Assembly: GCA_002309035.1 (NCBI GenBank)
Contig: DBWT01000014.1
Span: 8,173-37,438 of the forward strand
Origin: Caryophanales bacterium UBA1231
Lineage (GTDB): Bacteria > Bacillota_I > Bacilli_A > ML615J-28 > CAG-313
Length of the DNA stretch: 29,266 bases
Direction of reading: 5' to 3'
Part shown: one piece after another, positions 1 to 6,387 of the stretch
Numbering within the stretch: the first letter of the stretch is position 1
Layout: each line of letters starts with the position of its first letter
Position numbers and translations under genes: made by a program
The notes under the pieces: generated by a model
Told to the model about the DNA's origin: nothing
Database searches by the model: none
The model's input: the letters and a program-made list of their open reading frames with translations, nothing else

Positions 1-170
1 ACTTTATCAATTAGTTTCGCTATTTTTTTCTTTTCTTTTTCTACAGCATAGGCAACAACTTTATCTTCATCATTAATTAAAGATACAATACTTAAAGTAT
101 CTAAAGTATCAATATTTGAAGTTTTTTCGTTAACTGATTCGGTTTTAATTTTTGATAAATCTACTTTCAT
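1..170 (-). CDS. murQ: N-acetylmuramic acid 6-phosphate etherase MurQ (N-terminal part, runs off left edge)
   Basis: Only the first ~56 codons are in the window. The translation begins MKVDLSKIKTESVN and continues with an LDTLSIVSLINDEDKVVAYAV-like stretch. This matches the conserved MurQ N-terminus (a 'L..L.TE..N....LD.l....i...IN.EDk.va.aV' pattern). MurQ cleaves the D-lactyl ether of MurNAc-6-P, giving GlcNAc-6-P and D-lactate in the cytoplasm. The start codon overlaps the anmK stop (ATGA at 170-167), so the two are translationally coupled, which suits AnmK handing MurNAc-6-P directly to MurQ. The active-site region lies outside the window, so the assignment rests on N-terminal similarity plus context. 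Confidence 0.85.
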   Translation of the reverse strand, partial: MKVDLSKIKTESVNEKTSNIDTLDTLSIVSLINDEDKVVAYAVEKEKKKIAKLIDK

Positions 171-1318
171 TTATTTACCCTTCTTGCAAGTGTTACTTCG
201 CCTAAAACTAAATCATCACTTGCACCCGTTGAAGTTTTGACATTACCCGTTCTTCCATTCAAACTTAAAAAGCCCAAAACTCCAAACGCAAATGCTTCTT
301 TAGCATCTGAAAAAGAAACACCATTTATGTTATATTTTTCATCAAGAGTGAATACTTTTTGATTAAATTCCTCGTTTAAGCGCTCCATAATATATTTATT
401 ATGACTGCCCCCACCAGATACAATTGCCATATCAAAATCTGAAACAAATGTTTTATAATTATAAATAATACTCATCGCAGTAAATTCAGTAATAGTTGCG
501 ATAATATCTTCTTTATTATATTTATCAAATTCATATAATGAAGATAATTGTTCTAAATATTCTTTCGAATATGCTTCGCGTCCTGTTGACTTTGGAGGGA
601 CTTTCTTAATGAATTCATCTTTCATTAATTTATCTAATATTGGAATAATTACCATTCCACTTTTCGCGATTTTTCCTTCATCATCAAATGGTAAATTATA
701 ATATTTATTCATAAAATAATCTATTATTACATTACCAGGGCCGGTGTCAAACGCTAAAACATCATTTACGCTACAGTCCTTTTTTAAATATGTAAGATTT
801 CCAATTCCTCCAATATTTTGGAGAATGATATTTTGGTCTTTACTTCTAAAGAATAAATATTCAAACATCGGCACAAGTGGCGCACCTTCGCCACCTAATA
901 CAATATCACTAACACGAAAATTAAAGACAACAGGAATACCCGTTAAAGTACTAATGATTTGTCCATCACCAATTTGTAAAGTAGATGCCACATTTCCTGG
1001 TCTTGGATGGGGTTCATGCCAAATTGTTTGGCCATGGCTTGCAATAAAATTAATATCGCTATATTTAAGATTATTCTTATTTAATATTACATCAATTGCA
1101 TCTTTAAAATGATAAGATAATTCATAATTTAAGCTACATATTTCATTTAATTTTGCGGTTTCGTCACTTAAATTTCTTTTTATTTTTTCCTTAAAATCTT
1201 TTTCGTAAGGAATAGATACAAAATCTACAAGTGAAAAACAATCATTATCTTTTATTTCAATTAATGCAACATCAACACCATCAAGTGATGTTCCACTCAT
1301 AATACCTATTGCAAGCAT
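167..1318 (-). CDS. anmK: Anhydro-N-acetylmuramic acid kinase AnmK
   Basis: A 383-aa protein of normal family length. It shows the AnmK/ASKHA-fold signatures: GIMSGTSLDGVD near residue 5 (phosphate loop), ASHGQTIWHEP near 93, GGEGAPLVP at 142-150, NIGGIGNL near 168, DTGPGN at 191-196 (this Asp aligns with the catalytic base of AnmK) and VSGGGSHN near 305. AnmK hydrolyses the 1,6-anhydro bond of anhMurNAc while phosphorylating it to MurNAc-6-P. It has a good ribosome binding site (AAAGGAGA) and follows the nagZ-mupG fusion gene by 12 bases. It implies that lytic-transglycosylase products (1,6-anhydro ends) are among the fragments used. No signal peptide is present, so it is cytoplasmic. Confidence 0.95.
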   Translation of the reverse strand: MLAIGIMSGTSLDGVDVALIEIKDNDCFSLVDFVSIPYEKDFKEKIKRNLSDETAKLNEICSLNYELSYHFKDAIDVILNKNNLKYSDINFIASHGQTIWHEPHPRPGNVASTLQIGDGQIISTLTGIPVVFNFRVSDIVLGGEGAPLVPMFEYLFFRSKDQNIILQNIGGIGNLTYLKKDCSVNDVLAFDTGPGNVIIDYFMNKYYNLPFDDEGKIAKSGMVIIPILDKLMKDEFIKKVPPKSTGREAYSKEYLEQLSSLYEFDKYNKEDIIATITEFTAMSIIYNYKTFVSDFDMAIVSGGGSHNKYIMERLNEEFNQKVFTLDEKYNINGVSFSDAKEAFAFGVLGFLSLNGRTGNVKTSTGASDDLVLGEVTLARRVNK

Positions 1319-1330
1319 ATATTTTCTCCT

Positions 1331-3958
1331 TTATTCTATTTCTCCCACAATCACAAATCTAAATTTTTGATTTGGTTTAAATGCTTTAATTACTAAATCA
1401 TTAATCAATGCAACGCCAACCACGTTCACGCGTTCGTCTAAATCAAGATCTAGTTTCATGATTCCAACTTCACCTTGATAGCGCAAGAATTTTACATTAT
1501 CAATAGTGACACTAAATTTATTTCTTTTTTCTATATATTTTGGTAATATATCTTCTTTTGATCTTGTTGAAGAGCGAATGAAATAATCATTTTCATCAAT
1601 TCTATTAATATGAACTTTACGTAATAATTCTTTTTCACATGTTGATAGATCTGATTTTATTAAAATTGGAATAACCATTTCATCATAATTAAATTTTTTT
1701 ACTAATTTGAGTTCTTCACTAGATGCAAAACTATCACCAAAGAAAACTTCATCAATACCTAAATACCTAATTGTATCAAGAATACTGTAAATATTCATAT
1801 CACGGTGTAATTCAAGTGAAGGAAGCCCTTCATACAAAGGCATTCTTTTCATATTAGATGAAGGAATATATGCCATGACATTCATACCTAGCTCATGAAA
1901 GGCTCTATTCTTATTAATCATATCATTAACACCTAATCCTGTATATTTCTTAGGATAGAAATTATGACTGATCCGAACACGTGTTAAATCAACACCATGT
2001 TCTTTTAATTTATATAATGAATCAATAGAAATCGTGGAAGCATTTAGTTCTACCACATATTTTCCTTCTTTATATATTCTTTCAATATCATTTAAACTAA
2101 AACCATAATCAAGTCTTAAAGCATAAGCTTTAGGTAATATAAAACCATCATCAAGTAAATATTTATTAATATCAAGGGACACTTTTATTCCTAATAAGTC
2201 AGCCTTATCACAGACTTGAATTAGTTCTTGATAAAAATTAGGATTTGCTTCTTTCATGTGACAAGAAATAAAGACATTTTCGATATTATTTTCTTTTAAG
2301 ATATCTAAATATTTTAAATTATCATCAATTTTATAATCATCAAGTCCAACATAAATTGATGCGCCTACATTTACTTGCCGGGATAAATTAACTGGAAGTT
2401 TTCCAGTTGGTCTAACCTCTCCTTCTATGTATTTTCTAATAGTATTAACTGAATTAGGTGAATATTCATATAAGCATAAATAATTCTTAATTTGTTTAAA
2501 TCTAAATAAATCATAAGGACTTCTAGTTGATAGAACAAATAAATCATTGTTTAATTTATCTAGAGCATTAACTAAATCTGCTTGATTAGTGAACATATTA
2601 GCATTATATGTACAAACTAAAACTTGTTCATAATTTTCAGCTTTTTTAACTAATTCTTGGATTTTCTCTTCATCAATTGATACAGTTATTTTTTCCACAT
2701 CAACTGGAAGATTAGCTTTCTTAATCGCATCACCGATACTACGGCTTGATAATTTATCTTCCGCAATTGTTGTCGCAAAAGGTTCAGTCGCAATTACTAA
2801 TGTCTTCTTGCCTTGTTTTAAGTTTTCGCCTTTGACAAGAGTTAAAGAATTATCCACGATATTTTGGGCTAATGCCTTATGTTCTTTATTATCAATAGTG
2901 TCTATTACTTCATCAAAATTCTTTTGATAGAAATATTTATCCATTAAATCAAAAGATTCTTCTTTTACTTTTAGGATTCTTTCAACTTTCTTATTAATAT
3001 CTTCAATACTTAATTCATTATTATTATAAGCTTCATGAATTAATTTTATTGCTTTAACTTGTTTTTCATAAGTGTGTGATACCATTACTAAATCAAGACC
3101 AGCCTGTAAGCCCATTACACAGCCTCGTTCTGTTGTGTAGTGATCATCAATTGCTTTCATTTCCATACAATCACTTGTGATAATTCCATCGTAACCAATT
3201 TGATTACGAAGTATTCCCGTCACAATTTTGTGTGATAAAGTAGCTGGAACGCCATCTGGTTCTAAAGCTGGGAATAATATATGGCCTGTCATAATTGATT
3301 TAACTTTTCCACTAACTTTTTTAAATGGTACAAGTTCTACTTCTTCTAGGCGTGATAATGGGTGATTAATACATCCTAAAGCCTTATGGCTATCAGTATT
3401 TGTATCACCATGACCAGGGAAATGTTTTGCGGTGGCGATAACACCTGTTGATTGTAAACCTTCAATGAAACTTGCGCCAAAACGAGCTACTACATCAGGA
3501 TTATCAGAATAACTTCTAACACCAATTACTGGATTATTTGGATTATTATTTACATCAACATCCGGTGCTAAATTATAATTGATACCTAAACTTCGTAATT
3601 CTTCACCCATAATAACACCGATTTTTTTAGCGTCTTCAGGTGTAGCGGTTGCTAAAGTCATGTTACCAGGACAGAACGTTGCACCATCCATAATACGTGT
3701 TACCATTCCTCCCTCTTGGTCGATCGAGATAAATGGCATAATTCCAGTTTCTTTAATAATAAATTCATGAATCTCTTTATCAAGTTTATATAATTGCTTA
3801 ATATCTTTAATGTTACGTGTAAATAAAATAATATTACCAATTTTATATTCTTTAATTAAGTCTTTAAGTTCTTGAGTTAGTTCATATCCATCAAAGCCAG
3901 CCCACATTAGTTGACCTAACTTATGATTGATTGTTAAATCATTAACGTTATATTTCAT
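1331..3958 (-). CDS. Fusion protein: GH3 beta-N-acetylglucosaminidase (NagZ-type) + MupG/DUF871 (GH170) 6-phospho-N-acetylmuramidase-like domain
   Basis: An 875-aa protein. Residues ~1-340 are a GH3 TIM barrel with IDQEGGMVTRI near 79, KHFPGHGDTNTDSH at 178-191 (Asp189/His191 correspond to the acid/base dyad known from Bacillus NagZ) and TSDCMEMKAI at 261-270 (Asp263, predicted nucleophile). Residues ~360-526 are the usual NagZ C-terminal alpha/beta domain, ending LPVNLS. At ~530 a second complete module begins (GASIYVGLDDY), with features of the DUF871/MupG family: a barrel with SLDIN, LRLDYG and NFYPKKYTGLG segments, then a C-terminal beta domain from ~790. MupG of Staphylococcus cleaves MurNAc-6-P-GlcNAc. 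One enzyme would thus attack both GlcNAc-MurNAc and (6-P-)MurNAc-GlcNAc bonds. No signal peptide, so it is probably cytoplasmic. The reading frame is intact across the junction. The GH3 half is near certain. The MupG half is confident as a family, but its substrate is inferred. Confidence 0.88.
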   Translation of the reverse strand: MKYNVNDLTINHKLGQLMWAGFDGYELTQELKDLIKEYKIGNIILFTRNIKDIKQLYKLDKEIHEFIIKETGIMPFISIDQEGGMVTRIMDGATFCPGNMTLATATPEDAKKIGVIMGEELRSLGINYNLAPDVDVNNNPNNPVIGVRSYSDNPDVVARFGASFIEGLQSTGVIATAKHFPGHGDTNTDSHKALGCINHPLSRLEEVELVPFKKVSGKVKSIMTGHILFPALEPDGVPATLSHKIVTGILRNQIGYDGIITSDCMEMKAIDDHYTTERGCVMGLQAGLDLVMVSHTYEKQVKAIKLIHEAYNNNELSIEDINKKVERILKVKEESFDLMDKYFYQKNFDEVIDTIDNKEHKALAQNIVDNSLTLVKGENLKQGKKTLVIATEPFATTIAEDKLSSRSIGDAIKKANLPVDVEKITVSIDEEKIQELVKKAENYEQVLVCTYNANMFTNQADLVNALDKLNNDLFVLSTRSPYDLFRFKQIKNYLCLYEYSPNSVNTIRKYIEGEVRPTGKLPVNLSRQVNVGASIYVGLDDYKIDDNLKYLDILKENNIENVFISCHMKEANPNFYQELIQVCDKADLLGIKVSLDINKYLLDDGFILPKAYALRLDYGFSLNDIERIYKEGKYVVELNASTISIDSLYKLKEHGVDLTRVRISHNFYPKKYTGLGVNDMINKNRAFHELGMNVMAYIPSSNMKRMPLYEGLPSLELHRDMNIYSILDTIRYLGIDEVFFGDSFASSEELKLVKKFNYDEMVIPILIKSDLSTCEKELLRKVHINRIDENDYFIRSSTRSKEDILPKYIEKRNKFSVTIDNVKFLRYQGEVGIMKLDLDLDERVNVVGVALINDLVIKAFKPNQKFRFVIVGEIE

Positions 3959-3973
3959 ATTCCTATTCCTTTA

Positions 3974-5110
3974 TTAATATAATAAATATTTATCTCTTAT
4001 TTTCATAAATTCTTTAGTATCTTTATCAATTATCGCAAATAATTCCTCAATACTATATTTATCATCTTTCACATAGCCACATCCAGTATTAAGTTCAAAG
4101 AAACATTTAGCACCTTCTTTATAAGGTGGGTTAATCTTAAAATCATTTGGATATAATTTTCTTATCACATATACCATCATCCAACCAATTTTAACTGCAT
4201 CATCAAACCTGTCATCTAATAAATGTAGTTGAACTCCGCCGCACATTTCATCTTTATATTTAGAGAATGTTGGAGTGAAATACATTGGTCTAAAATATAC
4301 ATTTTTGAAATTATATTTATTAAGTTCATTGGCTAAAACATAGGGATCAATAAATGGTGCTCCAACAATTTCAAATGGGGCAGTCGTACCTCTACCTTCA
4401 GCGATATTTGTACCTTCAAAAATGCATGTCGCATTATAACATAATGCCGTTGTTGGTGTTGGAAGATTTGGCGAAGGCATAATCCAAAGTTTTTTAGTAT
4501 CAGAATATGTCATACTTCTTTCATAACCAGTCATTGGAATAACAAGTAAGTCACAACCAATACCATATTCTTCATTGAATAATTTCGCAATTTCACCAAT
4601 TGTCATACCATGGCGTTGAACAATTGGATAATAACCAATAAATGAACGATATTCAATATCTAAAATATTACCTTCCACAATATCAGCTCTAGCTGGATTT
4701 GGCCTATCAAATACGACAAACTTCTTGCCATAATCTTTACAAGCCATCATCGCATAAGCCATTGTGTAAATGAATGTATAAAAGCGACTTCCAGCATCTT
4801 GAATATCAATTGCCATAATATCTAGTTCATCCATCATTTCTTTTGTTGGTTTTTTTGTGGCTCCATATAGACTATATACCTTGATTCCAGTTTTATCATC
4901 AATATATGTATCCATTTTAAGTCCCGCTTGAATGTTTGAGCGAACTCCATGTTCAGGAGAAAATAAACCAACTAATTTTGTTTTACGATTTAATACATCA
5001 ATAGTGTATTCAAATTCACTAGAAATACCTGTTGGATTGGTAATTAAACCAACTCTTTTATTTTCAAATACATCTTTATAATTATCAAAATTATCAATTC
5101 CGAGTTTCAT
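3974..5110 (-). CDS. namZ: Exo-beta-N-acetylmuramidase NamZ (GH171, DUF1343)
   Basis: Family signatures are clear: RVGLITNPTG near residue 20, GLFSPEHG (SPEHG at ~51-55), DIQDAGSRFYTF near 102, FDRPNPAR, and PSPNLPT in the second half. NamZ (B. subtilis YbbC) releases MurNAc from the non-reducing end of MurNAc-GlcNAc and works together with NagZ. The start is set at 5110 (378 aa). An upstream in-frame ATG at 5131 would encode MSLRRKK, but those codons are themselves the Shine-Dalgarno sequence (TTGAGGAGGAAGAAA before ATG). The gene overlaps the preceding yesL-like gene by 17 bases. Unlike the secreted Bacillus enzyme, this one begins MKLGIDNFDN with no signal peptide, so it is predicted to act in the cytoplasm on imported fragments. 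Confidence 0.92.
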   Translation of the reverse strand: MKLGIDNFDNYKDVFENKRVGLITNPTGISSEFEYTIDVLNRKTKLVGLFSPEHGVRSNIQAGLKMDTYIDDKTGIKVYSLYGATKKPTKEMMDELDIMAIDIQDAGSRFYTFIYTMAYAMMACKDYGKKFVVFDRPNPARADIVEGNILDIEYRSFIGYYPIVQRHGMTIGEIAKLFNEEYGIGCDLLVIPMTGYERSMTYSDTKKLWIMPSPNLPTPTTALCYNATCIFEGTNIAEGRGTTAPFEIVGAPFIDPYVLANELNKYNFKNVYFRPMYFTPTFSKYKDEMCGGVQLHLLDDRFDDAVKIGWMMVYVIRKLYPNDFKINPPYKEGAKCFFELNTGCGYVKDDKYSIEELFAIIDKDTKEFMKIRDKYLLY

Positions 5111-6269
5111 TTTCTTCCTCCTCAAACTCATATATATCTTCTTCTTTATAATTATTAAAATCTTTTACTATGCGGTGATATTTACCCGATGATATTATAT
5201 ACATAAAAAGTAATGGAATACTTAATCCAATAAGGAACCAAATTGGAATAAAGAAATTATTCAAAAAGCATAATAATAATGGTAAAACCAATAATATTAA
5301 ATATATTATCGCATATAAAATATTTCTGAATGTCATTGAAATTGTAAATTTAATTATCGACATTGTCTTCATTCTAAAATATCCAACAGTCATTGGTAGT
5401 GATAAAATAAATAGAACAACAATCACTGAACAAATAAGGATAATATTATAAGATATAATTAAGAAATAATTAGGTGTATCAAGACTATGTATCACATTAT
5501 AATAACTAAATAAACCATAGCCAAATAAAACAGTAATTATTACAAGGGCAATATCAAGTTTATATAATGCTTTAAAATTATCCCATAAACGATCAAAATA
5601 TAAAATGAATGTATTGGCCGAACCATCTTCCGCAAAAATCTTAATCATTGAGAAGATTGTGACATAAGTAGGAATAAAACTAAATATTGCAAGAGCTAGT
5701 CCAATTATAACTAGGACTCCACTTAATGTTCCTTGTGTTTCTAGGACTTTACCATAATTTACGTTTACCCCATTTTGATAAACAATTATAGCTTCCTGAT
5801 AACTATTGATTCTTGAACTTTCTATATCTATATCAGAGTCATAAATATTTCCAAAATTAGTATCTTTTATACTTTCATCACTTAACTTATGACTTATTAT
5901 TAATTCATTATCAATAAAGCTAGCACCTGTAATATTTTTGATATTATCGGGATTATTAACTTGGATTTGATAATCATTAAGAATTAAAACAATCGCATTA
6001 TCTAAAGACTTGATTTCTTTTATTTCACCGGTAATGACTTTTTCACCAATATTTGTTACCTTACCATCATGTTGCGTAACAACAAGTTCTTCGCCACTAA
6101 TTTCCACATTATCTATGGCATGATTATCTTGAATATGGAAGAAAAAAACAAAAGGAATTCCAGCCACTATACAAATTATTAATAGTGATAATAGATTCCA
6201 CATAATGAGTTTAAATCCCCATTCAAAGATAAAATATAATTTACTATTCGTATATTTCTCAATATCCAT
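5094..6269 (-). CDS. YesL-like (DUF624) polytopic membrane protein with inserted soluble domain
   Basis: A 391-aa integral membrane protein with about six hydrophobic segments (~20-45, 180-205, 238-258, 268-292, 310-333, 338-360). The N-terminus (FEWGFKLIMWNLLSLL) and the F...DNFKALYKLD and TMSIIKFTISMTFRN segments resemble DUF624/YesL proteins, which are often found beside carbohydrate ABC importers in Bacillota and whose molecular function is unknown. Between the first two membrane segments lies an atypical ~130-residue beta-rich hydrophilic insert (~46-178), probably extracytoplasmic. The C-terminus is highly acidic (EEDIYEFEEEENETRN). It is the first gene after a promoter and leads the namZ operon. 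The family call is moderate and rests on remembered sequence patterns. Confidence 0.6.
   Translation of the reverse strand: MDIEKYTNSKLYFIFEWGFKLIMWNLLSLLIICIVAGIPFVFFFHIQDNHAIDNVEISGEELVVTQHDGKVTNIGEKVITGEIKEIKSLDNAIVLILNDYQIQVNNPDNIKNITGASFIDNELIISHKLSDESIKDTNFGNIYDSDIDIESSRINSYQEAIIVYQNGVNVNYGKVLETQGTLSGVLVIIGLALAIFSFIPTYVTIFSMIKIFAEDGSANTFILYFDRLWDNFKALYKLDIALVIITVLFGYGLFSYYNVIHSLDTPNYFLIISYNIILICSVIVVLFILSLPMTVGYFRMKTMSIIKFTISMTFRNILYAIIYLILLVLPLLLCFLNNFFIPIWFLIGLSIPLLFMYIISSGKYHRIVKDFNNYKEEDIYEFEEEENETRN
5111..5130 (-). promoter_or_regulatory. Ribosome binding site that fixes the namZ start
   Basis: Read on the minus strand, TTTGAGGAGGAAGAAA directly precedes ATG at 5110, giving an AGGAGG core with a 6-nt spacer. 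It lies inside the C-terminal codons of the upstream yesL-like gene, implying translational coupling. It argues against the ATG at 5131. Confidence 0.85.
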
Positions 6270-6298
6270 ACTTTATATCGATTTTTCTTTCTATAATA

Positions 6299-6337
6299 TA
6301 TGATTATTATATCACATAAGTAGATAAAATTAAAGTA
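6299..6337 (-). promoter_or_regulatory. Promoter of the yesL-namZ-nagZ/mupG-anmK-murQ operon
   Basis: On the minus strand a perfect -10 hexamer TATAAT (6311-6306) is preceded by TGA, forming an extended -10 (TGATATAAT, 6314-6306). The -35 region at a 17-nt spacing is poor (TTTAAT), as is common for extended -10 promoters. It lies just downstream of the terminator of the preceding SBP gene and ~30 nt before the yesL-like start, as expected for a new transcription unit. The ribosome binding site before 6269 is weak (AGAAAG). Confidence 0.65.
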
Positions 6338-6338
6338 T

Positions 6339-6366
6339 AAAAAAAGCTACAGGTAAAACCTGTAGC
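6339..6366 (-). terminator. Intrinsic (rho-independent) terminator after the five-Big_2 SBP gene
   Basis: A perfect 9-bp stem, GCTACAGGT (6366-6358) pairing with ACCTGTAGC (6354-6346), has a 3-nt loop. On the minus strand it is followed immediately by seven T residues (6345-6339). It sits 21 nt after the TGA stop at 6388. Read on the plus strand the hairpin is followed by AGTTTTCTTT, so weak bidirectional activity is possible. Confidence 0.93.
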
Positions 6367-6387
6367 AGTTTTCTTTATTTACTTAAA

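Noticed and set aside
744..1112. A 122-codon plus-strand open frame antisense to anmK, and similar plus-strand frames elsewhere (e.g. 7505-7888, 24069-24485)
   Set aside because: They lie fully inside strongly supported minus-strand genes, lack ribosome binding sites and show no recognisable domains; they are shadow frames.
5111..5131. ATG at 5131 as the namZ start (adds MSLRRKK)
   Set aside because: Those codons form the Shine-Dalgarno of the ATG at 5110, and the extra residues are not part of the conserved family start.
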